NCBI GenBank assembly: GCA_001312505.1 | Contig: BBDW01000012.1 | Coordinates: 41,678 to 105,677 of the forward strand | Origin: Mediterraneibacter faecis JCM 15917 | GTDB taxonomy: Bacteria; Bacillota; Clostridia; Lachnospirales; Lachnospiraceae | Direction of reading: 5' to 3' | Length of the DNA stretch: 64,000 nt | In this document: in pieces, positions 50,685-60,762 of the stretch | How the letters are laid out: each line of letters begins with the position of its first letter | Numbering within the stretch: position 1 is the first letter of the stretch | The notes under the pieces: model-generated | Database searches by the model: none | What the model was told of the DNA's origin: nothing | Seen by the model: only the letters and a program-made list of their open reading frames with translations | Program-made: the position numbers and the translations under genes

Positions 50685-52125
50685 ATGATAAATTTTAAGA
50701 GATACGGAAAGTGCTGTCTGTCTCTTTTCCTGGCGGTATCTATGATATTGATGCCGTCAGTACAGACATTTGCTGAGGAAGAAACGGCGGCAGCCACAAC
50801 AGATTCAACTCAGACAGAGGGAGAAGACAGGGAGACACAGCGTCAGAAATGTTATGCGATCGCACCAGATTCAAACAGTGTGGAGAACTGGCCACAGGGT
50901 CCGGCGACTTATGCGGATTCTGCAATCGTTATGGACATGAACAGTGGGGGGGCAGTTTTATATAGCAAGCAGATTGAAAAGAAGCATTATCCGGCAAGTA
51001 TTACAAAACTTCTGACAACATTGGTTGCGTTGGACAATGCAGAGCTTACAGATACGGTAGAATTTTCCCAGGACAGTATCTCCTTTCTGGAATATGGTGA
51101 TGCCCATATCGGCATGACACCGGGGGGGGAGCAGATCAGTATGGAAGATGCGCTCTATGCCGTTCTTCTGGCATCGGCAAATGAGGTCTCTTATGCAGTA
51201 GCTGAGAGTGTTGGCAAGAAGATGGTGGGGTTATGACACATTTATTCAGGCGATGAATGATGAGTCAGAAAAACTTGGATGTACAGGTTCACACTGGACG
51301 AATGCGAACGGACTTCATGATGAACAACATTATACAACGGCGCATGATATGGCAAGAATTGGTGCAGCAGTTTATCAGAAGGAAGCGTTCCGGACAATTT
51401 CCCAATCGTTAAGCCATACGATTCCGGCAACGAATCTGGTGAATGAAGAACGTACTTTTCAGCAGAAGCACAAGATGCTCTGGCCACAGAATGATAATTA
51501 TTATGAATACTGCAAGGGCGGTAAGACCGGCTACACAGATCAGGCAAGAACAACGCTTGTGACAATGGCAGATAACGGAGATATGCAGCTTGTTGCGGTT
51601 GTACTTTATGATTTTGGAAATGATGCTTATATAGATACTCGTGCCATGTTTGATTATGCTTACAGTAATTTTTCAAAAATATCTTTGAAGGATCAGAAGC
51701 TTCCGGAAGGTGTGAAGTCTTATGAAGACGAAGATGCTTATATCGTACTTCCGAAGAGTGCACAATTTTCTGATGTGAAAGCAGAAGTGAAGGAAGACAG
51801 CAACAAGGATGGATCCGGAACAGTAACATTTACTTATAAAGGGCAGGAAGTAGGCAGTGTGAAAGCTGCGATAGAAAAAACAGAGGAAAGCAGTGCAGCT
51901 GTTTTGGGAAAAAAGAAAGATAAGACAACTTCAACTGTCGTAACCGGGATTTCAAAGTTTATGAAAATTGTGATCGGAGTTGTAATTGCAGTTGTGATTT
52001 TATTGATCATCATTGTTGTACTTGCGAATTACCGGAAGCAGATAAGACGTCGCAGAAGAAAAAAAGGAAAAAGAAGAAATGCAAAGAGTGGTAATGTGAA
52101 AAGAAAGAAGAAACGCCGCAGATAA
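50685..52125 (+). CDS. D-alanyl-D-alanine carboxypeptidase (PBP5/DacA type, one frameshift)
   Basis: About 480 aa from ATG 50685 behind GGAGG. Signal peptide (LSLFLAVSMILMPSVQTFAEE). Catalytic motifs: SITK (in YPASITKLLTTL), SAN (in LLASANEVSYA) and KTG (in GGKTGYTDQARTT). The frame breaks at GGGG (51227-51230); three G give KKMVGYDTFIQAMND. A C-terminal membrane helix and very basic tail anchor it. It trims the last D-Ala of peptidoglycan stems. G runs at 50946 and 51122 give NSGGAV and PGGEQ, one Gly too many each. Confidence 0.9.
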
Positions 52126-52139
52126 GAAAACAGAAATTT

Positions 52140-52180
52140 GCGAAAGAACGCTGAAAACAACGTTTTTTCGCACTTTTTTT
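52140..52180 (+). terminator. Terminator of the carboxypeptidase gene
   Basis: GCGAAAGAACG pairs with CGTTTTTTCGC (one G-U), then a seven-T tail. Confidence 0.8.
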
Positions 52181-52193
52181 ATCATAATAAACC

Positions 52194-52222
52194 TTGACTA
52201 GAGCCAAGAATCTCTTTATAAT
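52194..52222 (+). promoter_or_regulatory. Promoter of the ileS leader
   Basis: TTGACT (52194-52199) and TATAAT (52217-52222) with a 17-bp spacer. Confidence 0.8.
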
Positions 52223-52228
52223 AAGCCG

Positions 52229-52541
52229 TGTGTAGAAGTTCACAGGTAAAGCGATGACGGAGACAGTAGGATTTATCCGAACGTTACAGCGAGCCGGAGA
52301 TGGTGGGAGTCCGGTGCAAGTAAGAGATTTTTGAAGATCACTCCAGAGCAGCAGTTCCTGAAACAGATGCAGAAAAGAGGTTTCTGCAGAAAGAGAGAGT
52401 AAGGACTGACGCGTGTCCGGCGTTAAAGGATACCATATGCAGGTCAGAAATCAGACCTAAGTATGATGTAACAGGTGGTTTAACGAGAGAAGTTCAGGCT
52501 TTCGTCCTATTACAGGACGGAAGCCTTTCTTTTTTTAAGAA
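52229..52541 (+). promoter_or_regulatory. T-box leader, isoleucine specifier
   Basis: A leader of about 310 nt before ileS with T-box features: a stem I with the distal GGAGATGGTGGGAGTCCGG segment, the specifier region GAAGATCACTCC with ATC (52337-52339, Ile), a T-box bulge ACAGGTGGTTTAACGAG (~52471-52486), and a terminator (AGGCTTTCGTCC pairing with GGACGGAAGCCT, 52496-52532) with a T tail. Uncharged tRNA-Ile should favour the antiterminator and read-through. Confidence 0.92.
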
Positions 52542-52572
52542 TCATAAAATAAACTCAGGAAAGGATAAGAAC

Positions 52573-55500
52573 ATGTATAAGAAAGTTTTAACTGACATGA
52601 ACTTTGTCAGCCGTGAAAAAGAAGTTGAAAAGTTCTGGGATGATAATGAAATCTTCCAGAAAAGTATGGATGAAAAAGAAGGATGTCCGGATTATATTTT
52701 CTATGACGGACCTCCGACAGCAAATGGTAAACCGCATATCGGACACGTTTTAACTCGTGTTATTAAGGATATGATCCCAAGATACCGTACAATGAAAGGA
52801 TATATGGTTCCAAGAAAGGCCGGATGGGATACACATGGCCTTCCGGTAGAGCTTGAAGTTGAGAAGCTTCTTGGTCTTGATGGAAAAGATCAGATTGAGA
52901 AATATGGTCTTGAACCATTTATCAAGAAATGTAAAGAGAGTGTATGGAAATACAAAGGAATGTGGGAGGATTTCTCAGGTACAGTTGGATTCTGGGCTGA
53001 CATGGAGCACCCATATGTAACATATGATAACAATTTTATCGAGTCTGAATGGTGGGCTCTGAAGCAGATTTGGGATAAGGGACTCCTTTACAAAGGATTT
53101 AAGATCGTTCCTTACTGCCCGCGTTGTGGAACACCGCTTTCCGCACAGGAAGTTGCACAGGGATACAAGGATGTTAAGGAGCGTTCAGCAATCGTTCGTT
53201 TTAAAGTAAAAGATGAAGATGCATATATTCTTGCATGGACAACAACACCTTGGACACTTCCATCCAACCTTGCACTTTGTGTAAATCCGAAAGAAGATTA
53301 CGCAAAGGTTAAGGCAGCAGACGGACATGTATATTACATGGCATGTGCACTGCTTGATACAGTTCTTGGAAGACTTGCAGAAGAAGGTAAAGATGCTTAC
53401 GAAATCCTTGAGACTTACAAGGGAACTGATCTGGAAGGAAAAGAATACGAGCCACTGTACCAGTGTGCCGCAGACGAGGCAGCAAAACAGCGCAAGAAAG
53501 CATTCTATGTTGTATGTGATGAGTACGTCACTCTGACAGATGGTACAGGAGTCGTTCATATCGCACCAGCATTTGGTGAAGATGATGCGAATGTAGGAAG
53601 AAAATATGATCTTCCATTCGTACAGCTTGTAGATGAGAAGGGTGATATGGCAGAATCCACACCGTTCGCCGGTCTGTTTGTAAAGAAAGCTGATCCGGAA
53701 GTATTAAAGGATCTGGATGCAAGAGGACTTCTTTATGATGCACCGAAGTTCGAGCATAGCTATCCTCACTGCTGGAGATGTGATACTCCGCTGATCTACT
53801 ATGCACGTGAGTCCTGGTTCATCAAGATGACAGCAGTTCGCGACGATCTGATCAGAAATAATAACACAATTAACTGGATTCCGGAAAGTATCGGTAAAGG
53901 ACGTTTCGGTGACTGGATCGAGAATGTTCAGGACTGGGGAATCAGTCGTAACCGTTACTGGGGGGGAACACCACTGAATATCTGGCAGTGTGAGTGTGGA
54001 CATATGCACTCTATCGGAAGCATTGAAGAACTGAAATCAATGTCTGATAACTGTCCGGATGATATCGAGCTTCACCGCCCATACATCGATGCTGTAACAA
54101 TCAAGTGTCCGGAGTGTGGTAAAGAGATGCACAGAGTACCGGAAGTTATCGACTGCTGGTTCGACAGTGGATCCATGCCATTTGCACAGCATCATTATCC
54201 ATTTGAAAATAAAGACTTATTTGAGAGACAGTTCCCGGCAGATTTCATTTCCGAGGCGGTAGACCAGACAAGAGGATGGTTCTATTCTCTGCTTGCAATC
54301 TCAACACTGCTGTTCAACAAGGCTCCATATAAGAATGTTATCGTTCTTGGACATGTTCAGGATGAGAACGGACAGAAGATGAGTAAGTCTAAAGGAAATG
54401 CGGTCGATCCGTTTGATGCACTTGAGAAATACGGAGCAGATGCGATCCGCTGGTATTTCTACATCAACAGTGCTCCGTGGCTGCCGAACCGTTTCCACGG
54501 AAAAGCCGTTCAGGAAGGACAGCGTAAGTTCATGGGAACACTTTGGAATACTTATGCATTCTTCGTGCTTTATGCGAATATTGATAATTTTGATGCAACA
54601 AAATATACTCTGGAATATGATAAACTTCCGGTTATGGACAAGTGGATCCTCTCCAAGATGAACACAATGGTAAAAGATGTAGATTATAATCTTGGCAATT
54701 ACAGAATCCCAGAGGCAGCACGTGTGCTTCAGGATTTCGTAGATGATCTGAGTAACTGGTATGTAAGAAGAAGCCGTGAGCGTTTCTGGGCAAAGGGAAT
54801 GGAGCAGGATAAGATCAATGCTTACATGACTCTGTACACAGCTCTTGTTACAGTATCTAAGGCAGCAGCTCCGATGATCCCGTTCATGACAGAAGAGATT
54901 TATCAGAACCTGGTTCGCAGCATTGATAAGGATGCTCCGGAAAGTATTCACCTTTGTGACTTCCCAGAAGTTCATGAAGATCAGATTGACAAAGAACTTG
55001 AAAATAACATGGAACATGTTCTTGACCTTGTTGTTATGGGACGTGCATGCCGTAATGCGTCCAACATCAAGAACCGTCAGCCGATCGGAAAGATGTTTGT
55101 GAAAGCAGACTTTGATCTTCCAGAATTCTATCAGGAGATCGTTGCAGACGAGCTGAATGTTAAAAATGTTAAATTTACAGATGATGTAAGAGACTTTACT
55201 TCTTATAGTTTTAAACCACAATTAAAGACAGTCGGACCGAAATATGGTAAGATGTTAGGTGGTATCAAAGCGGCGCTTAACGACATCGATGGAAATGCAG
55301 CAATGGATGAGCTCAACGCTACAGGTGCACTCAAACTGGATGTAAACGGACAGGAGATCGAACTTTTCAAGGAAGACCTTCTGATCGATACAGCACAGAT
55401 TGAAGGATATGAATCTGTAAATGACAACGGAATCACAGTTGTTCTCGATACAAACCTGTCACCAGAGCTGCTGGAAGAGGGATTTGTACGTGAGATCATC

Positions 55501-55731
55501 AGCAAGATCCAGACAATGAGAAAAGAAGCTGATTTCGAAGTTATGGACAGAATCAAAGTTACATACGAGGGTAGTGAAAAGGCAGAAGCTGTCTTCGAAA
55601 AGAACAATACACTGATCGCAGGTGAGGTACTTGCGGATGAAGTTGTAAAAGCACAGCCGGCTGGTTACGTGAAAGAATGGAAGATCAACGGCGAAGCAGT
55701 TACAATGGGTGTTGAGAAAAAAGGAGAGTAA
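52573..55731 (+). CDS. ileS: Isoleucyl-tRNA synthetase
   Basis: A 1,052-aa class I synthetase. HIGH motif in GPPTANGKPHIGHVLTR (~residue 57), the editing domain with WTTTPWTLPSNLA (~225), and KMSKS in GQKMSKSKGNAVDPFD (~600). The C-terminal anticodon domain is present. A G7 run (53960-53966) gives RYWGGTPLN where RYWGTPLN is nearly invariant. Regulated by the T-box upstream. Confidence 0.97.
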   Translation: MYKKVLTDMNFVSREKEVEKFWDDNEIFQKSMDEKEGCPDYIFYDGPPTANGKPHIGHVLTRVIKDMIPRYRTMKGYMVPRKAGWDTHGLPVELEVEKLLGLDGKDQIEKYGLEPFIKKCKESVWKYKGMWEDFSGTVGFWADMEHPYVTYDNNFIESEWWALKQIWDKGLLYKGFKIVPYCPRCGTPLSAQEVAQGYKDVKERSAIVRFKVKDEDAYILAWTTTPWTLPSNLALCVNPKEDYAKVKAADGHVYYMACALLDTVLGRLAEEGKDAYEILETYKGTDLEGKEYEPLYQCAADEAAKQRKKAFYVVCDEYVTLTDGTGVVHIAPAFGEDDANVGRKYDLPFVQLVDEKGDMAESTPFAGLFVKKADPEVLKDLDARGLLYDAPKFEHSYPHCWRCDTPLIYYARESWFIKMTAVRDDLIRNNNTINWIPESIGKGRFGDWIENVQDWGISRNRYWGGTPLNIWQCECGHMHSIGSIEELKSMSDNCPDDIELHRPYIDAVTIKCPECGKEMHRVPEVIDCWFDSGSMPFAQHHYPFENKDLFERQFPADFISEAVDQTRGWFYSLLAISTLLFNKAPYKNVIVLGHVQDENGQKMSKSKGNAVDPFDALEKYGADAIRWYFYINSAPWLPNRFHGKAVQEGQRKFMGTLWNTYAFFVLYANIDNFDATKYTLEYDKLPVMDKWILSKMNTMVKDVDYNLGNYRIPEAARVLQDFVDDLSNWYVRRSRERFWAKGMEQDKINAYMTLYTALVTVSKAAAPMIPFMTEEIYQNLVRSIDKDAPESIHLCDFPEVHEDQIDKELENNMEHVLDLVVMGRACRNASNIKNRQPIGKMFVKADFDLPEFYQEIVADELNVKNVKFTDDVRDFTSYSFKPQLKTVGPKYGKMLGGIKAALNDIDGNAAMDELNATGALKLDVNGQEIELFKEDLLIDTAQIEGYESVNDNGITVVLDTNLSPELLEEGFVREIISKIQTMRKEADFEVMDRIKVTYEGSEKAEAVFEKNNTLIAGEVLADEVVKAQPAGYVKEWKINGEAVTMGVEKKGE

Positions 55732-55736
55732 TAAAC

Positions 55737-58217
55737 ATGTTCAGTAAAAGATTCGAGAAAAAGGCTTTTAAAGCGGCAGTAAAGGATAACGTTAAGACAC
55801 TTTATAGAAAGACAATCGATGAGGCTACACCGCAGCAGCTATTCCAGGCAGTATCCTATGCAGTCAAAGATGTTATTATCGATGATTGGATTGAGACACA
55901 GAAAAGATATGATGAGACAGACGCCAAGACAGTATACTATATGTCAATGGAGTTCCTTATGGGACGTGCACTTGGCAACAACCTCATCAATATGACAGCA
56001 TATAAAGATGTAAAAGAAGCACTGGAAGAGATGAATATTGATCTGAACGTGATTGAAGACCAGGAGCCGGATGCGGCTCTTGGAAATGGTGGTCTTGGAC
56101 GTCTTGCAGCATGTTTCCTTGATTCTCTCGCTACACTGAATTACCCGGCATATGGATGTGGAATCCGTTATCGTTACGGAATGTTCAAACAGAAAATCAA
56201 AGATGGATATCAGGTAGAGGTTCCGGACAACTGGCTGAAAGAAGGAAATCCGTTTGAGATTCGCCGTGAAGAGTACGCAAAAGAAGTACGTTTTGGCGGA
56301 AATATCCGTTTCGAGAAAGATCCTGTTACAGGAAAAGATAAATTTATCCAGGAAAACTATGAGTCTGTCATGGCAGTTCCGTATGATATGCCAATCGTTG
56401 GATATGGCAATCACGTAGTAAATACACTGCGTGTATGGGATGCAAAACCGATCACAGACTTTAAACTTGATGAATTTGACAGAGGAAATTATCACAAAGC
56501 AGTAGAGCAGGAAAACCTTGCAAAACTGATCGTTGATGTTCTCTATCCGAACGATAACCATTACTCAGGAAAAGAGCTTCGTCTGAAACAGCAGTATTTC
56601 TTTATTTCTGCAAGTCTTCAGGCTCTGATCGAGAAGTATAAGAAAAAACATGGTGATATCAGAAAACTGCATGAGAAGGTTGTTATCCAGATGAACGATA
56701 CTCACCCGACAGTTGCAGTTCCAGAATTAATGCGTCTCCTCATCGACGTAGAAGGATTAAGCTGGGAGGATGCATGGGAAGTTACAAGTAAGACTTGTGC
56801 TTATACAAACCATACAATCATGGCAGAGGCACTTGAGAAATGGCCAATCGACCTGTTCTCTAAATTGCTTCCACGTATTTACCAGATTGTACAGGAGATC
56901 GATCGTCGTTTCCTGATTAAGGTTCGCGAAATGTATCCGGGAAATGAAGAGAAAGTCCGCAAAATGGCAATCCTTATGAACGGACAGGTTCGTATGGCTA
57001 ACATGGCAATCGTTGCAGGATTCTCTGTAAATGGTGTTGCACAGCTTCATACAGAGATCCTTGAGAAACAGGAACTGAAAGATTTCTATCAGATGATGCC
57101 TGAGAAATTCAACAATAAGACAAACGGAATCACACAGAGACGTTTCCTCGCACATGGAAACCCACTTCTTGCGGATTGGATCACAGATAAGATCGGTGAT
57201 GGATGGATCACAGATCTGTCTCAGATTGTAAAGCTGAAACCACTTGTTGAAGACGAAGACGCAAGACGTGAATTTATGGAAATTAAATACCAGAATAAAG
57301 TTCGCCTTGCGAAATATATCAAAGAGCATAACGGAATCGATGTAGATCCTCGCTCTATCTTTGACATTCAGGTAAAACGTCTGCATGAGTACAAACGTCA
57401 GCTGTTAAATATCCTGCATATCATGTATCTGTACAATCAGATCAAAGAGCATCCGGAGATGTCCTTCTACCCAAGAACATTTATCTTCGGAGCAAAGGCA
57501 GCAGCAGGATACCTTCGTGCGAAAGAGACAATCAAACTGATCAACTCCGTAGCAGATGTTGTAAATAACGACAGAAGCATCAACGGAAAGCTGAAAGTTG
57601 TATTTATCGAAGACTACAGAGTATCCAATGCAGAGATTCTTTTCGCAGCGGCAGATGTCAGCGAACAGATTTCAACAGCTTCCAAAGAGGCATCCGGTAC
57701 AGGTAACATGAAGTTCATGTTGAACGGTGCACCGACACTCGGAACAATGGATGGAGCAAATGTAGAGATCGTTCATGAAGTCGGAGAAGAGAATGCATTT
57801 ATCTTCGGTCTGAGTTCACAGGAAGTAATCAATTACGAGAACAATGGCGGTTACAACCCAACAGATGTTTACTTTAATGATTGGGAGATCAAACGTGTCG
57901 TAGATCAGCTGATGGATGGAACATATTCTAACGGCGATCACAACATGTATATCAATCTGTATAACTCACTGCTGAATACACAGTGTACAGACAAAGCAGA
58001 TACTTACTTCATTCTGAAAGACTTCCGTTCTTATGCAGATGCACAGAAGAGAGTAGAAGAAGCTTATAGAGATCAGCAGAGATGGTCTAAGATGGCAATG
58101 ATGAACACAGCATGCAGCGGTAAGTTCACATCTGACAGAACAATCGAAGAGTATGTTCGTGATATCTGGCATCTGGAGAAGGTTGAAGTTCCATCAGGAC
58201 AGGACCTTTTCGAATAA
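55737..58217 (+). CDS. glgP: Glycogen phosphorylase
   Basis: An 826-aa phosphorylase. Substrate and PLP-binding signatures include ALGNGGLGRLAACFLDS (~residue 118), MNDTHPTVAVPELMR (~320) and EASGTGNMKFMLNGAPTLGT (~645), which contains the PLP Lys. It releases glucose-1-phosphate from glycogen or maltodextrins. It lies 5 bp after ileS, with its own AAAGGAGAG site, so it may be partly under T-box control, an odd pairing. No other glycogen gene is in the window. Confidence 0.96.
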   Translation: MFSKRFEKKAFKAAVKDNVKTLYRKTIDEATPQQLFQAVSYAVKDVIIDDWIETQKRYDETDAKTVYYMSMEFLMGRALGNNLINMTAYKDVKEALEEMNIDLNVIEDQEPDAALGNGGLGRLAACFLDSLATLNYPAYGCGIRYRYGMFKQKIKDGYQVEVPDNWLKEGNPFEIRREEYAKEVRFGGNIRFEKDPVTGKDKFIQENYESVMAVPYDMPIVGYGNHVVNTLRVWDAKPITDFKLDEFDRGNYHKAVEQENLAKLIVDVLYPNDNHYSGKELRLKQQYFFISASLQALIEKYKKKHGDIRKLHEKVVIQMNDTHPTVAVPELMRLLIDVEGLSWEDAWEVTSKTCAYTNHTIMAEALEKWPIDLFSKLLPRIYQIVQEIDRRFLIKVREMYPGNEEKVRKMAILMNGQVRMANMAIVAGFSVNGVAQLHTEILEKQELKDFYQMMPEKFNNKTNGITQRRFLAHGNPLLADWITDKIGDGWITDLSQIVKLKPLVEDEDARREFMEIKYQNKVRLAKYIKEHNGIDVDPRSIFDIQVKRLHEYKRQLLNILHIMYLYNQIKEHPEMSFYPRTFIFGAKAAAGYLRAKETIKLINSVADVVNNDRSINGKLKVVFIEDYRVSNAEILFAAADVSEQISTASKEASGTGNMKFMLNGAPTLGTMDGANVEIVHEVGEENAFIFGLSSQEVINYENNGGYNPTDVYFNDWEIKRVVDQLMDGTYSNGDHNMYINLYNSLLNTQCTDKADTYFILKDFRSYADAQKRVEEAYRDQQRWSKMAMMNTACSGKFTSDRTIEEYVRDIWHLEKVEVPSGQDLFE

Positions 58218-58259
58218 GCAATTACACGGAGAATGAAACCAGATAAGTTCTAAAATAGG

Positions 58260-58297
58260 ACAGCCTTCCATACAATAGAGTATGGAGGGCTGTTTTT
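58260..58297 (+). terminator. Terminator of glgP abutting spoIID
   Basis: ACAGCCTTCCATA pairs with TATGGAGGGCTGT (one G-U), then five T's. The spoIID start codon begins right after the T's. Confidence 0.85.
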
Positions 58298-59200
58298 ATG
58301 CGTGATACAATTAGAAATAAAATAAAGTTATTTTTTGCATTTCTTATCATACTGTTTTTACTTCCTTACATCATTTCTGTTTTTATAAACGGAAAGAATG
58401 CGGTGCAGGGAGCTGACAGCGATAATGCATCTGTGTATCTCGCAGGAATACTCGCAGGAGAAACAGATGGAGGATATGAAATAGAAGCATTGAAGGCACA
58501 GGCGGTTGTTCTACGTACAGAGTTGTACAGAACAGAGAAAGAAAAGCAAACTATTTTGGATAAATGTCTGACGCAGACTCAGATGAAGAAAAAGTGGGGG
58601 GGGCCAAAATACGAAGAGAATTTGAAAAAATGTCAACAGGCAGCACAGGAAACAAAAGGAATTGTATTGTGGTATCATGAGACCTTTGCATGGGCACCGT
58701 TTCATCAATCCAGTAATGGAAAGACCAGAGACGTGCAGGAGGTACTTGGGAATGCAGATTATCCGTACATCACAGCAAAAGAATGTCCGCTTGATAAGGC
58801 GGCAGAAGATGAAATTCAGGTACATTTGATAGAATATAAAGAGATACAAAAGAGATGTAGAGAATTCCTTGTGGCAGAGGAACAGAAAAAAGCGGAAAAT
58901 GGTTATGGATATGAAGATTTTGAAATTCAGGAATGGGATTCTTCCGGTTATGTCCGAAAAATGAGGATTGGAGAGACGATATGTACAGGAGATCAGTTCC
59001 GTGATGCACTGAAACTTCCTTCGAGTTCATTTTCTTTTTATGAAAGTCCACACGGGTTGAAGATTGCAACTGTTGGAAAAGGGCACGGATTCGGAATGAG
59101 TCAGTGGACTGCACAGGAAATGGCAAAGGATGGGAAAAATTATGAAGAGATCCTGCAATATTTTTATGAAGGAACAGAACTACACCACATAGATGAATAA
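58298..59200 (+). CDS. spoIID: Stage II sporulation protein D
   Basis: A 300-aa SpoIID/LytB protein. One N-terminal membrane helix (LFFAFLIILFLLPYIISVF), then YEIEALKAQAVVLRTELY with the catalytic Glu, FHQSSNGKTRDVQEVLG, and GKGHGFGMSQWTAQEMAKDG. SpoIID is the lytic transglycosylase that cuts glycan strands during forespore engulfment. A G8 run (~58596) adds a Gly in KWGGPKY. Followed by a SpoIIQ-like gene, a common Clostridia pair. Confidence 0.92.
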   Translation: MRDTIRNKIKLFFAFLIILFLLPYIISVFINGKNAVQGADSDNASVYLAGILAGETDGGYEIEALKAQAVVLRTELYRTEKEKQTILDKCLTQTQMKKKWGGPKYEENLKKCQQAAQETKGIVLWYHETFAWAPFHQSSNGKTRDVQEVLGNADYPYITAKECPLDKAAEDEIQVHLIEYKEIQKRCREFLVAEEQKKAENGYGYEDFEIQEWDSSGYVRKMRIGETICTGDQFRDALKLPSSSFSFYESPHGLKIATVGKGHGFGMSQWTAQEMAKDGKNYEEILQYFYEGTELHHIDE

Positions 59201-59233
59201 GATCGATCATTTCAGGCAATGCTATAGCCAGAG

Positions 59234-60016
59234 GTGATGATTATGAATAAAAATGAAAGACCGGCCTTTTTGAAAGGAAAGGGAGCTGCAGTTGGCGCAG
59301 TACTTTGTTTTGTTGCGGTAATTACAATGGTTGGGAGCTACACATACAATCATTACAAAAAAGATATGGAGCAGCAGATCAAAGATGCGCAAACAACAGC
59401 AGAACAGCTTACAGAAGATGATAGTACATTGGCGAATACAGATGATATTCTTCCTACAGACACAGATTCAGAAGAGGATAATGCAGAAAACCAGGAATCC
59501 CAAAAGGATGTTCAGCAAGAGAATGAAAACAGTATGGAGAATGGAAATACATCCACAGAGGAAATTCAAAGCACGGCATCTTCAAATACACAGAATGTGT
59601 GGTTTACTCAGGAAAGCACACTTGCCTGGCCGGCAAGCGGAGCAACACTTTTGAGTTTTAGTATGGATCATACAGTATATTTTCCAACATTGGAGCAGTA
59701 TAAATATAATCCTGCACTGATTATTGGTGGAACGCAGGGAGAAGTGATCCACGCAGCGGCAGCAGGAGTTGTAGAGAGTATTGAACAGACTGCCCAGACA
59801 GGAACTACCGTGACACTTGATATGGGAAATGGGTATACTGCGGTTTATGGCCAACTGGATGAAGTGGCGGCAGCAGTTGGAGATTATATTGCAGCCGGAG
59901 AGGAAGTGGGAACACTGAATTCACCGACGAAATATTATAGTGTCGAAGGACCAAATTTATATTTTGAAATTATGAAAGACGGGGCGCCGGTTGACCCAAT
60001 GAATTTTATGGAGTAA
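59234..60016 (+). CDS. SpoIIQ-like protein with degenerate M23/LytM domain
   Basis: A 260-aa protein: one N-terminal membrane helix (AAVGAVLCFVAVITMVGSY), an acidic Glu/Asn linker (~residues 45-115), and an M23-like fold (QGEVIHAAAAGVVESIEQ, GNGYTAVYGQLDEVAAAVGDYIAAGEEVGTL). The zinc ligands are missing: no HxxxD before the first block, and GPNLYFEI where active enzymes have HLHFE. It is therefore probably a structural engulfment-channel protein rather than a hydrolase. Next to spoIID. Confidence 0.82.
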   Translation: MMIMNKNERPAFLKGKGAAVGAVLCFVAVITMVGSYTYNHYKKDMEQQIKDAQTTAEQLTEDDSTLANTDDILPTDTDSEEDNAENQESQKDVQQENENSMENGNTSTEEIQSTASSNTQNVWFTQESTLAWPASGATLLSFSMDHTVYFPTLEQYKYNPALIIGGTQGEVIHAAAAGVVESIEQTAQTGTTVTLDMGNGYTAVYGQLDEVAAAVGDYIAAGEEVGTLNSPTKYYSVEGPNLYFEIMKDGAPVDPMNFME

Positions 60017-60096
60017 AGTTGTATTTGTTTGGATAAAATGAAGGAATCAAAAGTTTGATTACGGGTGCAGGATCAATACTATATTGTATGGGATAG

Positions 60097-60237
60097 TTAC
60101 TGTTCACTCCCGTGTCAATCACTCCGCTGATTGACACGGAGGATGCGTGTTTTGACTTGAATGCATCTCGCCCCCATCGCCAAAGGCGATTTAAAATGGC
60201 GAGATGCGTTGCTGGTCGCACATCGTGTGAACAGTAA
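60097..60237. repeat. MITE-like element C with three hairpins
   Basis: 141 bp bounded by perfect 11-bp terminal inverted repeats (TTACTGTTCAC and GTGAACAGTAA). Inside are GTGTCAATCA/TGATTGACAC (60112-60137) and GCATCTCGCC/GGCGAGATGC (60163-60207) with a nested ATCGCC/GGCGAT. No coding potential. Confidence 0.7.
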
Positions 60238-60270
60238 TATCGGATACAGGAAAAGTTTTCTTGATAATAT

Positions 60271-60321
60271 ACTATGATGTGAGTGTCAAAAGTAAATTTT
60301 GCCACTTACATCATAGTTTTG
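60271..60321 (+). terminator. Hairpin before the GIY-YIG gene
   Basis: ACTATGATGT pairs with ACATCATAGT, further pairs flank the loop, and four T follow. A terminator is likely, but it is far (250 bp) from the SpoIIQ-like gene. Confidence 0.45.
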
Positions 60322-60398
60322 GTCTTGGATAAGGGATTCATGATATAGTAAATAACATGCATCGAAAGAGTAATGCGGGAGATAGCAGAGGTGAGTTT

Positions 60399-60679
60399 TT
60401 GAATTATACATATATGCTAAAATGTAGTGACGGAACGTTATACACGGGCTGGACAAATGATCTGGAAAAACGTGTGGAGGCGCACAATTCAGGGAAAGCG
60501 CAAAATATACGAAGGCACGGAGGCCTGTTGAATTGGCTTATTATGAGGAATTTGAGACAAAAGAACAGGCAATGAAACGGGAATATGCAATTAAGCAGTT
60601 AGGGAGAAAAGAGAAACAGAAACTCATTGCCGGCAAAAAAGTTAAATTATCAGATGAAAGAAAAGAGAAGGAAGATTAA
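60399..60679 (+). CDS. GIY-YIG nuclease-fold protein, YhbQ/UPF0213 type (one frameshift)
   Basis: About 93 aa. I place the start at TTG 60399 ([19 protein letters not shown]), behind AGAGGTGAG; ATG 60357 would add 14 residues. The Y-T-Y and Y-T-G parts are the GIY-YIG core, followed by the conserved Arg region [11 protein letters not shown]. One G is missing near 60498; restoring it gives [20 protein letters not shown] to [12 protein letters not shown]. Small proteins of this type are putative structure-specific nucleases. Confidence 0.87.
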
Positions 60680-60724
60680 AAAACTGCCCATCAGGAAATG
60701 TTACATTCCCGATGGGCAGTTTTA
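60678..60724. terminator. Bidirectional terminator
   Basis: ACTGCCCATC pairs with GATGGGCAGT, flanked by A's and T's. It serves the GIY-YIG gene and the convergent rubrerythrin gene. Confidence 0.85.
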
Positions 60725-60762
60725 TCACAACAAAAGCAATCGCTTCTGCTGATAAGGTTTGT

